Shown: positions 1-11,818, counted from the first letter of the stretch. The stretch: 64,000 nt of DNA from Euphorbia lathyris (GCF_963576675.1 NC_088915.1:86561501-86625500); one strand, 5' to 3'. Numbers and translations: made by a program. Notes: generated by a model from the letters alone, not told the origin.

Positions 1-2
1 CT

Positions 3-392
3 CTTGGTAGCAGTGCCATCAGTTGGAAAGCTACTTTACAGCCTACAGTTGCATTGTCCACTACAGAAGCAGAATATATGGCTGTAGTTGAAGCTGTAAA
101 AGAAGCTATTTGGCTACGAGGCTTGGTTGGTGAGCTCAGTTCAAATTCGCAGAAGATTGTCGTTCACTGTGATAGCCAAAGTGCTATATATTTGACGAAG
201 GATCAGATGTTTCATGAAAGAACGAAACACATTGATGTGAAGTACCATTTTATTCGAGATGTTATTTCTGAAGGAAATATTACAGTTAGTAAAATTGGTA
301 CTGCAGATAATCCAGCCGACATGATGACGAAGCCTCTTCCAACAACTAAGTTCAAGCATTGCTTGAACTTGATCGGTATTAGTAATAAGTGA
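3..392 (+). CDS. copia polyprotein C-terminus (RNase H domain), partial
   Basis: Open from the window edge in frame 3 to a TGA at 390-392, about 129 residues. It shows the copia RNase H signature: [20 protein letters not shown] with the catalytic Glu, then [10 protein letters not shown] with the catalytic Asp, then the conserved [16 protein letters not shown] and ADMMTKPLP near the end. In the family this domain degrades the RNA strand of the RNA:DNA hybrid during reverse transcription. No stop or frameshift is visible in the part present, so this copy may be fairly young. The ATG at 54 is an internal Met, not a start. The sequence resembles the Tork/Tnt1 lineage, but that assignment is from memory of motifs only. 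Confidence 0.9.
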   Translation, partial: LGSSAISWKATLQPTVALSTTEAEYMAVVEAVKEAIWLRGLVGELSSNSQKIVVHCDSQSAIYLTKDQMFHERTKHIDVKYHFIRDVISEGNITVSKIGTADNPADMMTKPLPTTKFKHCLNLIGISNK

Positions 393-458
393 GCTGGCCC
401 GAAAGGGCATTACAACGAAGGAAGACTTTTGGTGAAATTTCAAATCAAGGTGGAGATT

Positions 459-940
459 TGTATGAATGCTTTAAAATTAGTATGAATACTTTGAATTTCA
501 ATTCAAACCATGTTGAACTTTGAACACCAATTAAATTTGTCAAAGTTCACATTTATCCCTTTTCTTTCCCTTTGTTTACACATTATTTTTCTTTGTATTC
601 ACACTCCAAAATTTGCCTATAAATACCATGCATTGGCATAGGTTTTGGGCATCCTAACAATTGATATTAGATTGCTAGTTTTGAGTGATATTCTCTAAGA
701 GAGAATTGTGAGGTTTTGGGTGTATTGGGGTTAAGGGTTTTGAGTGTTATTTTCTCCATTCTTTTGTACCACTTTTGTCTCTCTAGTGGAATAATTTTCG
801 GTCTCCTTCGCCCGTGGACTAGGCACACCGCCGAACCACGTAAATCCTTGTGTCATTTACTTTATTGTTCTTCTTTAATTTGTTGTCAATTTATTTACCC
901 AAATTAAATATTTCGTTCCGCTGCGGGGTTTTCCCTAACA
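459..940 (+). repeat. 3' LTR of the Tork-like copia element
   Basis: 482 bp opening TGTATGAATG and ending CCCTAACA, directly after the polypurine tract. It contains a TATA-like CCTATAAATACC near 618-629, a plausible LTR promoter. The ORFs within it are not coding. Confidence 0.85.
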
Positions 941-1077
941 TATCCTATATATAAACTACAAATATAACTCAAGAAGAAAGGCATCTCAACCAATCCAAAA
1001 AATCAGAAAAGAACAAGACCAAAAAGAGAAGGGGAAAAAGTGGAATTTTGCTTTAGTTTGGTGGGTCTAATTAGAAA

Positions 1078-4000
1078 TTAAAAAAGTCTATTCTCATTGC
1101 TTTGAACTCCACATGTTACTGGTGCTTTAGCTCTCACTTTCTTCCAAAACCATATTCCTGCACCAACTCCTACTGCCCCTGCTGCTGAAACTCCACTTAC
1201 AGTCCCTGAAACCATCCGAAATTACACAATTATACTTATTCTTTTCTAATTCTATTAATAGACTCCAAAATCTAAATTGAAAATTGGAGAGAGATTTTTC
1301 ACCTGCAATTACTCCTGCCCTGCTGTTGTGCTGCTTAGAACTGGCATGATCTGGATACAAAAAATGCCCAAATTATAGCAGTAGATAATAGATAGTTCGG
1401 GTTGTCGTGTAATAATCGAGTTATATTATATACATAATTTATATATGAAATAAAACATTAAAAATAATAATTGTATTAAACAGATCATGTAAATCAGATT
1501 GTATTTATAAATCAATATTGTCATGTTAGAAATTCACTAGCCGAGCCGCTTAAATGAGCAGTCTGGCGTTCGGATTGATAAAATTCAATCATATTTGATT
1601 CGATTTATAAATGAATCGAGTTTTAGCACAACAAAACTTGGCTCGAAAGCTTGCAAGAAGACTCGATTATAGGTTCATGAACAATTTCGGTTATAATGTT
1701 CATGAACATGCTCGTGAGCAAACTTGGTTCGATTGTTTTTTAATAATAGTATTCTATAGCAGGAAAAATGTAAAACTACGTAGTTTTATGTGAAACTTTA
1801 GTTTTGTTGTGTAAGTTTCAAAACTATATAGTTTTGCGTTAAAAAAATTTCAAGTGAACATTAATTAATGAGTTGTTCGCCGGAAAAATTCATTAACAGA
1901 ATTAACGAACTGTTCACGAACAAAACTCGTGAACAAATAAAAGAAGAGCTCGCGAGCATCGCACGAACAAAATATCAAGCTCGATCTCGTCAATTTTTTG
2001 ATGACCAGAGCATAAGCAGGTCAATGCACGACTCAGCTCTACGTAATTACAGCGCTAATTGTCACCCCTATTAAGAGCATATTGATCACACTTTTGTTCG
2101 AATTAATTAAGAGTCAAAAAATGGTCTCTAAAGTTGAAAGGCATGATCAACTTAGTCCAAATCGAATTCTAAGTATATCAGTATTGAAATAGACAATATT
2201 TAACAAATAGTCCCATATTTTATAACTTTTAGATATTCAAATTTAACTTAGACTAAGTAAATCCCGCGTATTTATTTTAGAGACCAGTTTAACTCTTAAA
2301 TTCAATTTTGTTCATACCTGAGGGTGGCAATTTCTACCACGAAAACACGATTTACAGAGACAATCTGAATGTCATGACACAATGGACAAAGAAATCATTT
2401 TTCTAAGATTAATGTCAATGTCATATATAACTATATGAAACATATACACGAGAAAACACAATTTTGACACGAAACACGAAATTTTCACCTCTATTCATAC
2501 CTTTATTCTAAGTGGTGATATTTGTATCGCCACACAAATACATGAAACCTGTGAAACTATATGAAACCCACAAGTTCCACCTCCTTTAGTCATATCTTGA
2601 CACTCAAGAAAGCTGACACAAATGACCCAAAACGACGGACGTAACTCTTAAATTCCATTTTGTTATCTAAGGTGGAACTTTCTGACACGAAAACACGTTT
2701 TATAGAGACATCTGACTAACACGACCCGATAATCATGAAAATCATTTTTCTAATATTTATATCATATATAACAATATGAAACATATAAATAAGATGACAC
2801 GATTTTGATACGAAACACGAAATTTCCATACCTTTACAGTAAGTAGTGACATTTGTATCGCCACACAAACACATGAAACTCTGTGAAAGTGTATGAAACC
2901 CGCAAGTTCCACCTCCTTTAGTCATATCTTGACACTCAAGGCAATGAGTAGTGATAGGAATATCAAAATCAATTCTGATTCCATATTCAGGAACTTGATC
3001 ATATGGAGTATTTTCACCATTGTTTCTCCAATAAATGCTTGTGTAACTTGCACAATATCTTAGCATTAGCCTTAGAGATTCAGTTGCTTTTGGGTAGTAA
3101 GAACAGCATGAACTTTCACCTAATGCACTAGCACATCCTGGTAAGTGCCTGCAAAATGTTAATGCGGTTCAGTTTTTGATACGATAATACAATTTATGTA
3201 ATGATCCGATTGATATGATTATAGGATCGGCTTTACAAGTTATGGGTTCTAGGAAAAAAGTGGAGGGTATGAGGTCTTAGTATCCATTTGTTTTTTCGGA
3301 ACTATTTTTTGCCTATTAATTTTAAACAGGGGATAAAAAGAGTGTAGTAAAATTTCGAAACAGCTGCTTTTTAGCATAAAAATTAACTAGTATGTACTAC
3401 CTATCAGCAACAGTAAACAAAAAAAAAAAATAGGAACATGTGAACTAAACAGGATCTTAGTCTTAGTGGTCTGTCTCTAGGACCGGGTCCATCCGCTTTA
3501 CAAATTATGGGTTCTACACAAAAACTATAGACTATGAGGTCCTTGTCTTAGTGGTCTGCCTCTAGGACTGGATCTGAATTGGCAGATAAGTTCAATTTAA
3601 TTCAAATTTAAATTTAAATATCAACTTATCCTTAAAATTGACAATATCGGATAAACTATCTCAAATACAATAAATTATAATACCTTCAAATTTGTTAAAT
3701 ATTACCAAGTTGATATCTAGATTTCGATTTAAATTAAATTGGACTTATCTGCCAATTTCAGGAGCCAATTGATCCTTAATTCAAAAATAAATTATGCTTT
3801 CATTCTAACTAATTTATATAGACTTATATAATTAATGAAGGGTATTTTTAACCCAAACATAATGAATAAACTTTTGTAACAAAATTCAATACTACAGCTG
3901 ACGTTGATAGTTAAGAGCAATTTTACTTTTAACGTCTAAAATAGTTCAATTTAAGTCAATAGCAATTTTACCCTTAACATGGACAAGTTTGGTCAATTTC

Positions 4001-5659
4001 AAAAATAATTCAATAAACGGTCTCTTAGTCATGAATCTTGTAATCTTCACGGCATGTGTGCGTCATTTTATCCATCATGAGTAACAGAACACAAACATAT
4101 AGATACACATGAAAGAAAAATTATAAGATTATATTGTGTTCTGTAACAGTTGGACAAAAAAATTAAAAATTCAAATATTTCTTCAAATTTAAAAATATCA
4201 TTTCAATTCTATTACGAAATTATAAAAAAAAATGCGATTTTCAACTTATATGCAACTTATTCAAAATACGGAATAAAATATCAATATTGTTAATGATGTC
4301 TGAAATTGACCAAACTTACCAACATTATCAAGGTGTTTGTTAGAAAGGATATAGGAGGTGGGATAGGGATAAAAAAAACACGAGATAAATTATCCCGTGT
4401 TTGTTTGGGAGATAGAAGAGTGAGACGGATGAGGGATAAGCATCTTATCCCTCAAATCCTATACCCAGGAGGGGGTGGTATAAGGAGGTGGAATAAGTTC
4501 CTGCAATTTTAATAGGATGGAAAAGTCCATCTTATCCCTCAAATTAACGTTATGTAGTTTAAATAAGGTTAAAATAGTAAAATGTATTATTTTATAATCA
4601 TCCCTATCCCACATACCAAACATTGAATAATAATTCTCGGCTATCATATTTTTATCCTTATCCCAACCATTTATCTTTATCCATATTCCAACCTTTATCT
4701 CTATCCCTATCACAATAGAATACCAAACGCCCCGTATAGGTAAAATTGTTATTAACTGCCAACATTAATAGTAAAATTTCATCATTTTAGAAATTATGAA
4801 TAAAAATTTCTCAAAATTATCAACGTTATGAGTACTTCGGATAGATATTAACCGTTTGTGGTGAAAATCTAAATTATTTCTCATTATATATTTTTCAAAA
4901 ATATCCGTGGAATCATTTATTTATTTAGAACAAGTAATTAGCACTAACCTGTTTCTATGAAATTTGGTGGATTTATTCTAATAAATTGTATAATTCATCT
5001 TAGTGTTTCTTAATCTAAACACAAGCTAATATATATACTATAAAATATATTCAAGATTTACAAAAACAACCCGACTTATACGGACACTTACCTGCAAAGA
5101 TAACTTGCGCTGTCACAGGTAGAGTCACACTTATCGGGAAATCTCTCACAAAAAATAGGCTTCGGCTCAACAATCACATTCTCTTCGCTACAATTAAAGA
5201 AAAGATAGTCATTCGAAGTAGAAAGTGTGAAATGTGTACTCGTATCGAGACTAAAAGGCCTCGTTGATCGAAATCGGTTTCCGTCTTGACACTTCCACAT
5301 GAATTCGTCTCCAACAATGATATGTGGATCAGAATAACTTATACTGTGCATTTTGTATTTTCCCGACGGTGTTCGGAACTCGAGAACCCCGGTTTCCGAG
5401 CAAACAAGAATGTGCCTGTAATGTCAAAACATGCTGTCATGTCATGATCTTGTCAAACAAATAATTTTTGGAAATCGTGTTGTTGTGTTAGAAATTGACG
5501 GTTTTACCTGTAATAAGGACTGCCACAGCCGTCATCGATACCAAAGGGATAGTTTATTGGAATGGAACCACATGAGGATCTGCAATGGCTGCCTGGAGAA
5601 GCTGATGTAATGCTAAGAATTAGGAAAAGTGAAAATAGGAAGAAGAAAATAAAATCCAT
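1078..5659 (-). CDS. wall-associated-kinase-like galacturonan-binding protein without kinase domain
   Basis: Five exons on the minus strand, all with GT/AG borders and matching phases: 5659-5508, 5415-5092, 3148-2832, 1350-1303 and 1205-1078. Together they give 969 nt, 322 residues. The N-terminus MDFIFFFLFSLFLILSITSA is a clear signal peptide. Residues about 26-50 (CRSSCGSIPINYPFGIDDGC) open a GUB_WAK cysteine-rich domain, which in wall-associated kinases faces the cell wall and binds pectin. Many cysteines follow through exon 3 (CASALGESSCCSYYP; CLECQDMTKGGGTCGF). Residues about 276-299 (AGVIAGTVSGVSAAGAVG...) form one membrane span, followed by a tail of about 24 residues with no kinase. 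It is therefore probably a membrane-anchored wall-binding protein or co-receptor; that role is inferred. Introns 2 (1943 bp) and 3 (1481 bp) carry repeats. The start is the only Met before the signal peptide. Confidence 0.88.
1530..2080 (+). repeat. diverged repeat shared with 59880-60175 (opposite orientation)
   Basis: Lies in intron 3 of the WAK-like gene. It shares stretches such as AAACTATATAGTTTTG, TTCACGAGC-type motifs and the ACTATAGAA/TTTTACAT context with the reverse complement of 59880-60175. The short open frames (1611-1793, 1868-2074) have no recognisable domain. Element class is not established. Confidence 0.5.
2290..2940 (-). repeat. tandem duplication of exon 3 end plus donor site, leaving a pseudo-exon in intron 3
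   Basis: About 2642-2940 (real exon 3 end plus downstream intron) is repeated imperfectly at about 2290-2608. The copy keeps the codons for CQDMTKGGGTCGF and a donor-like AAAG/GTATG at 2501-2499. It has lost a base in the stretch after that motif and is out of frame, so the pseudo-exon 2501-2608 would break the protein if spliced in. Confidence 0.8.
3890..4840. mobile_element. G-family MITE copy (G1), old, interrupted by a second MITE
   Basis: Family marks: repeated GAGCAATTTTACCC-type phrases, GTCATGAATCTTGTAATCT, and the mirror phrase GTCTGAAATTGACCAAACTT near the other end. The same phrases recur at five other places in the window (10967, 12526, 14443, 20770, 50870). The ends are eroded and approximate. 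It lies in intron 2 of the WAK-like gene and is split by the element at 4329-4734. Confidence 0.65.
4329..4734. mobile_element. MITE with CRAGGYGTTTG-type termini inside G1
   Basis: Left end CAAGGTGTTTGTTAGAAAGG and the reverse complement of the right end CGGGGCGTTTGGTATTCTAT are imperfect inverted repeats, both continuing into GGGATAGRGATA. A TAT flanks both sides (4326-4328, 4735-4737), a possible 3 bp target duplication of PIF/Harbinger type; hAT is the alternative. G1 sequence resumes on the right side (AGGTAAAATTG), confirming a nested insertion. Confidence 0.65.
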
Positions 5660-5721
5660 TTCTGATTTTGAACAAAGCTTTGATGAATAATTTCACCTTA
5701 TTATATGATCATTAGATTATT

Positions 5722-6344
5722 GGGTAAATTGCACATATGGTCACTGAACTTTAATCATTTTCATAATATAACTATCAAACTTTACGTTTTCTAACATCAT
5801 AGCTACTAAACTTTAACTAACAATCTCAAAATTAAAATATTCAAGAATTAAAGTTGTTTAGACTGATATTTATCCTGAAATCAATTTTTTTTTTCAAAAT
5901 CATCATTTCTGGTATTTTCTTCCTTCTAACCAAACAATACATAAATGGACTCAAAACGAAAATTTTGAAGAATTAAAGTTGTTTAGAATATTAGTAATTT
6001 TTGTAATTTTTTATTTTGAGGTGTTGTCAACAGTCATTTTGAGCCATTGATTGAAATTTAGTAGTCATAATATTAAAAAAAATCTAAAATTAAGTGACTT
6101 TTTATATTATATTTTAAAGTTTAGTAGCTATACCGTACAAATGGTTAAAGTTCAGGGAAAATTTTAGGGTACTTCTGAAGTAGTACTCCGACAAATGAAT
6201 TCAGGATATATGTATATATATTTTTTCTTTCCACCAATTATGTCCATAGAATGGTATTCAAAACAATTTTCATTAGTCAGGGGTATTACTCTAAGAGTAC
6301 TTTAAAATTTATCAAAGTTCAGTGTTCATGGGTGTAATTTACCC
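5722..6344. mobile_element. Mutator-type MITE, 10 bp target duplication, just upstream of the WAK-like gene
   Basis: Termini GGGTAAATTGCACATATGG and, inverted, GGGTAAATTACACCCATG continue as about 40 bp of imperfect inverted repeat. The flanks are identical: TTAGATTATT at 5712-5721 and 6345-6354. The length is 623 bp with no coding potential. Its inner edge is about 60 bp upstream of the ATG at 5659. Confidence 0.85.
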
Positions 6345-6354
6345 TTAGATTATT

Positions 6355-7438
6355 AGATTAAGTAAAAGTGGTACCTTAATGAGTGAGGCATAGAGAATCT
6401 CTATGAGCTTTTTTTTTTTTTTTCTTTTTCTTTGTTTTATTTTTTTGTGCTTTTGCTTTATGGTTGCAGAAGATTATGGAGAAGAGGAATTTTTTTTTCC
6501 TTTTTAATTGTTAAAGAAGTTAAGAGGATATTTAGCACTTTTTTTACATAATAATGTAATTTTTTTAAGAAAATTCTTTAAATTAAGCATGTTAAAAAAA
6601 TAAAGTTCAATTTAACCTTAATGTTTAAAAAAATTGCAAATTTAGTTTTAACGTATAAAATGTAAATTTAACTCTAACGTTTTCAAACAAGATAAATTTT
6701 AGTCCTACGTTATCGAAAATTAAAAAAAAAAAAACTAGTTTGATTGGCATTTAACTGTCACTTCAAAACTTCCAAATATCAATTATTTCTAAGATATTTA
6801 GTATATAACTAACAAATTTATAAAAAAAAAATTGTTAAAATGCTAAAACTAAGTCTGATACATATAAATTAATCATAAATTATTTTGTCGAACTGTCTAA
6901 AATATTTAATGTGTTATTAATATAGTTAGAAAAAAAGGTATGAAAATGCTTCAATTTGTTGACAAACTTGTTTGGAAGGTCCGATGTGTCAATTAAATAA
7001 CAGTTAACCCAGTCTTTCTTGGAAACATTGGGGTTAAATTTGCATCATTTCATATATTATCGCTAAATCAGCACTTTGCTTGAAACGCTACTGTTAAATT
7101 TGGCCCTTATTCAAAAAAAAAATTAACCAATTGGATAATATTATAATCTTAAACCTAACGTTTATGAGACGGTACAATTTTAAGTCTACTTATTGAAAAT
7201 GTTTTTTTATGTGAAATTCCACGTTTTAGTCACCCTCTAACTTAGCTTGAGCAAAATAATCGATAATCGAACTGAAATCTTAATTTGGTTCTATTATTTT
7301 AGCCTCTGATTCGGTTTTAGTCTCTGATTCAGTTGAGTTTTCATTTAGGCTTAATTTGATAATTGATTATCGATTTGGTTATTTTCTGAAAAATATTAGT
7401 TTAAATCCAATCGAAGTTTATATACAAATGAAAAAAAC
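6355..7438. other. non-coding, repeat-like AT-rich stretch
   Basis: No gene seen. It contains poly-T tracts and about 6590-7110 of MITE-like phrases (repeats of AATTTAACTCTAACGTTT type, partly mirrored near 7080-7110) whose ends could not be placed. A region rich in TCGGTT/AACCGA-like words sits at 7250-7390; similar words recur at 12255-12410 and 21875-21985. Confidence 0.4.
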
Positions 7439-7935
7439 GACTTAAGGTGTTATTGTGTCCCTGGCCTATTCAAAATTTTGTTATTTGGTCTCTGATCTAT
7501 TATTCGGTCATATTTGGTCCCTGAACTATCCTAATTGGTGAAATTTCACCCAATTTAGATGGAGACTTAACAAAACCGTTATCCATCCTTATATGAAATG
7601 ATATTTTGAAACAAGAGCTTGTCACATAACGGTTTATTTTGACACATCACACATCTTGAAGTTTATTTGTCACATAAACTCTCTTATGTCAAACTAATTA
7701 ATTAGATTAGAAAAGAAAAACAAATAAAAATAAATCTCTAAACTAAAATTTATCAAATTTAAGTGTCAAAATATCGACATACGCTAATAGAATAACAATT
7801 ATGTCAACTCTTCATTTAAATTGGGTGAAATTGCACCAATTGAGATAAGTTAGGGGCCAAATGTGATCAATTAATAGGTCAGGAACCAAATAATAAAATT
7901 TTGGATAGATGAAGTGCGAAATAGTGGTTTAAGCC
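7439..7935. mobile_element. MITE of the GGCTTAAAGCA family, copy 1
   Basis: Ends GACTTAAGGTGTTATTGTGT and, inverted, GGCTTAAACCACTATTTCGC are imperfect inverted repeats that extend over about 90 bp. Flanks AATGAAAAAAAC and AATGAAAAAAC look like a target duplication with one A slipped. A better-kept relative lies at 42473-42913. Confidence 0.75.
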
Positions 7936-8463
7936 AATGAAAAAACTATAATCTTGTTTTATGTTCTATCCAGTCTAAAATAGATTTCGTTTAATGTTTT
8001 TCATCAAAATCAATAAAACATTTATTAGACTATTAAAATGATTAATTTACCTTCAATACTTCTCTCCTAAAACACAATATTTTATGTATAAATTCTCTTA
8101 CTTCTTAAATATTATTTTTTAACTAGAATTATTTGTATTAATATTAACCCTTTCTCTTACCATAAATAAATAAAAAAATTGAAAAACAATTGTTAAAACT
8201 CTATTGATAATATAAAACGTCATATAAAAAAAACTAAGTGGGTGTTTGTTTCAGCTTTTCGGAGGAACGCTTATCGTTTCACTCCAAACCGCAGAAAATA
8301 TAGCATTTGGTTAGGTTTATATAACCGCAGCGTTTAGCGTTTTCTCTGGAAACTGCAACGTTTTGGAGCGTTTCACGAAAAGCTCCTATTTAGAGCTTTT
8401 CATAAACAGTTGTTTGTAGTTATTTATTATTAGCAAAATTATCCTTCTTATTTCCACAAAATA
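7936..8463. other. non-coding; possible short hAT-like MITE near 8240-8400
   Basis: No gene seen. Around 8240-8400 the words GGGTGTTTGTTTCAGC and AAAGCTCCTATTTAG, with CGTTTAGCGTTTTC between them, resemble hAT-like MITE sequence. No target duplication was found. Confidence 0.3.
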
Positions 8464-9047
8464 TGTCACACCCGACCCTAGACGACCTTAATCGGCATCG
8501 GGCGTGATAATAAAAGATCACAATCGGCACTTAACAGTCTCCAAAATTTCCCAAATACCATAAGTTTCACATTTTCAAGATTTCTCTTTGATATATTCTG
8601 AAATAATAACTCATATTCCTACTACATTAGTCCTTCAAGAAGCTCCAACATATTTTCCAACTGCATTATATTACAATTGAAATACTAAAGTTCTAATGAT
8701 AATTCTAACCATAAGCCTCAACTTTCAATCCTCGCCTAATCGGCCGATAACATTCTCTCTATCCTGTACTTTCTCACCTAAAACATTAAAACATTTAAAA
8801 AGTGAGATAGAAATCTCAGTAAGCAATTATCAACTACATAAAGTACTTATACTCAAAATAACTATATATATAGTTAAATTTTCAAAATGCATCATATAAA
8901 ATTCATATTCTTAAAAATGAACACTTTATGGATTAAACCATAGTAAAATACTTAAAATAGTACGTTTAACCAAATATGTACTTTAAAATATCATAAGCTT
9001 GTTATAAGCATTATTTCTCAAATATCACAATATAAATAAGTTTGCAA

Positions 9048-9216
9048 TTAACTGTATTTCGATAAATACTTTATAAACTGTATCTTAATAAAATACTTCA
9101 TAAACTGTATATCAATAAATGATTCACCAACTGTACCCCAATAAATATTTCGCAAACCATATATCAATAAATACTTCGCAAATCGTATATCAATAAATAC
9201 TTTGCACATTGTATCC
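9048..9216. repeat. tandem array, period about 26-27 bp, six copies
   Basis: Each unit is a variant of ACTGTATATCAATAAATACT followed by a T/C-A-rich joint. Copies are diverged. It lies inside the 2.36 kb element, and apparent open frames across it are repeat artefacts. Confidence 0.75.
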
Positions 9217-9617
9217 ATCCGAGAGATAATCCCCATATGTATCAATCCCCACAATATAATATAATCGAGATATCTCATAAGTTTGCCTAACCCTGCATGG
9301 TCTTACTCAACACTTCTTTGCCATGCCCTATTAGGTCTTAACTGTGTACACATGCCGTATTTCTCACTAAATACGGACTTTAATTAAACCACCTATCTGG
9401 ATTACTCTTGATGGATACTAAAAATCTTATATCATAAAATTATAATATACTCAAATCTCTTTTCACAATCAAATTTCATAATTTTTTTTTCACAACCATA
9501 AACCACAAACCATTTGGCTTCCGCAAAAGAGCCACAATTATTCAAATATTCTCTAAAAATTGCTCAAAATACAAAATCATTTAAAATCAAATACTCATTT
9601 AATATAATTAAAATCAG

Positions 9618-9619
<2 letters not shown>

Positions 9620-9662
<43 letters not shown>
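9620..9662. repeat. (TA)n microsatellite
   Basis: An uninterrupted TA run of about 42 bp inside the 2.36 kb element. Confidence 0.95.
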
Positions 9663-9663
<1 letters not shown>

Positions 9664-9931
9664 CTCATAAATCAACATCATAAAATTTTCAAGTACCTTC
9701 CTTCAATTTCATTCTCCAAAATATTAAGTCATAAATCATTGTTAGCCAAAATCACCAATAAATAATTTAAAATATACTTATCAACACTAACTTCAATCTC
9801 TTAAAATAAGAACATAAATCATCATATATAAATACTTTATTTCAATAATTCATAAATTCATCAAAATTTATATTTTAATAATCTTTAATTAAAACTAAAA
9901 TTTACTTTGAGAAATAAATCTATAGAAAATC

Positions 9932-9935
<4 letters not shown>

Positions 9936-9991
<56 letters not shown>
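9936..9991. repeat. (TA)n microsatellite
   Basis: An uninterrupted TA run of about 55 bp inside the 2.36 kb element. Confidence 0.95.
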
Positions 9992-9992
<1 letters not shown>

Positions 9993-10966
9993 CTTCATAA
10001 ATCAACTTTAATAAAGTTTTTCAATACATTTTTCTTAAATTCTACTCCTCAAAGTATCAAATATTACACAACTATTAATCAAATATACTAAGTTTATCAA
10101 AACAAAATCCAAATCATGTATATATAATTATATATTATATGTTAAAATTAACATGCAAATCCATATATAATTACTTGAACTTAACTTTAAGCTCATGTTA
10201 AAAACTAATTCATAAAAACTCCAATTAATCAAATGCATGTCAAAAATCACCACAAAAATTCAATTTTCTGGAAAATATAGAGTTGTATATACATATATAT
10301 ACATAAAAACTCAAAAGGGTAGTTGATAATTACTTACTTTAGCACTAATTGAGAGAAAAACACATTAAAACCTCAAATCCACCACCATAATCTGTCTAGG
10401 TCGAACCCTATGTCTAGAACCTACTGTAAAAAAATGAGCTCGATCCGACGGTTCAATCTTTAGATATCAAGGTTTGATCAAAGCTAGGTAAGTTTGGATT
10501 AATGGAGAGGAAGATGGAGAAGATTAAATGGAAATATAAATTGAATTATGATTCTTTTTTTTTATTCAACTACTTTGATATCCGAAATTGCATGTATGGA
10601 AATTGGAAATTTATGTTCCCAATAAGGGAAAATGTCCCTTTGGATCCCTTTAAACTTTAGTTTCTTTTAAAACTTACCCTGAACTTTTAATTTTACACTT
10701 AAAATATGAAATTGACCTTCAAACTATGTCCATAATACTCAATTAATTCTCCAATTAATAAATAACTATAATATAACCCAATATTATGGTATAATAACTA
10801 AAATTAGGGACACGGATGTGACAAAATATGTTTCTTCTTTAACATTATTTATATTTCTACAACATAATTACTAGAAGAACAAGGTTTTATTGCGTTCAAT
10901 AAATTGTTTTATTTTTTATACAGATTATTTTTATTAATTTGTGTAACACATTTTTTATTTTATAAT

Positions 10967-11225
10967 AGGATAATGTGCAAAAGTACTCCTAACATTTACA
11001 GCTAGGAACAATTTTACCATTAACTTCTAAAATGGTGTAATTATACCCTTAATGTAGGCAGCCAAGAGCAATTTTAACCCTAACATTGACAAGTTGGGTC
11101 AGTTTGAGAAATAATTCATCAAACTGTATTATTGGTCATGAATATTGTCATCTACACTTCACATGTGCATCATTTTATCATCGTTAGTAACAGATCACAA
11201 ATATATGATTAGACGTGAATTTAAA

Positions 11226-11280
<55 letters not shown>

Positions 11281-11575
11281 CTTTTGTACGAGTTAGACAA
11301 AAAATTTCAAATATTTCAACGAATTTATAAATATTAATTTTTAATTTTATTATTAAATCACAAAAAAAAAATATGAAATCTCTTTTTTAGAACTAACTAA
11401 TATGTGCAATTGATGTAGAATAAGAAATAAAATATATGTGTTTTATAATAATATCTGAAATTGACCAAACTCGCCTTTAGCCGCCAACGTGGTGGGTAAA
11501 ATTGTACCATTTTAGACTTTAAGAGTAAAATTGCTCTTAGTTGTAAATGTTATGGGCATTTTTTCACGTTTTTCC
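10967..11575. mobile_element. G-family MITE copy (G2) with 9 bp target duplication
   Basis: The left end (AGGATAATGTGCAAAAGTAC) and the inverted right end (GGAAAAACGTGAAAAAATGC) are mirrored, and both are followed by repeated AGCAATTTTACC phrases. TTTTATAAT flanks both sides (10958-10966, 11576-11584). It carries an inner (TA)n run at 11234-11277 and no real coding frame. Confidence 0.82.
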
Positions 11576-11639
11576 TTTTATAATTTCTTTTGTTGATTAA
11601 TTTAAAATATGTCCATATTAGACATTTTAAATCTGAACA

Positions 11640-11818
11640 GCAACTGTTCAATATAATTTTACCAAACACTAGTAATTAAACAGATAATAACAAACAGCTA
11701 ACAGCAACCGCTAACAGCTTACTGCAACTGCAAACAGCTAACAGCAACCGCAACAGCTATTAGCTAACGGCAACCGCAACAGCTATTAGCTAACAGCTGA
11801 ACCAAACAGGCCCTAAAT
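11640..11818. repeat. hAT-like end with AACAGC tandem units
   Basis: Repeats of AACAGCTAACAGCAACCGC type run to AACCAAACAGGCCCTAA, a terminal word common in plant hAT MITEs. A comparable terminus lies near 45890-45903. The opposite end was not located. Confidence 0.4.

Larger units (their letters stand above)
1..940 (+). mobile_element. Ty1/copia retrotransposon (Tork-like), 3' part
   Basis: Only the RNase H end, the polypurine tract and the 3' LTR lie in the window; the rest is off the left edge. The order RNase H, purine-rich AAGGTGGAGATT (447-458), then an LTR opening TG and closing CA is that of a plus-strand copia element. The left target duplication is outside the window, so the insertion site cannot be confirmed. 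Confidence 0.9.
8464..10823. mobile_element. 2.36 kb non-coding element: solo LTR or Mutator-type
   Basis: Two readings fit. As an LTR it opens TGTCACACCCG, ends GATGTGACA, and has a 5 bp AAATA repeat at 8459-8463 and 10824-10828. As a Mutator-like element it is TCACACCCG...CGGATGTGA with a 9-10 bp repeat ACAAAATATG on both sides (8456-8465, 10821-10830). The longer flank repeat favours the second. It encodes nothing recognisable; two long TA tracts and a tandem array lie inside. Confidence 0.65.

Noticed and set aside
9048..9216. CRISPR-like regular repeats
   Set aside because: Units are diverged and contiguous without distinct spacers, and the genome is a plant's; a simple tandem array.
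11145..11330. Frame containing a long Tyr-Ile run
   Set aside because: It is the (TA)n microsatellite of the G2 element.
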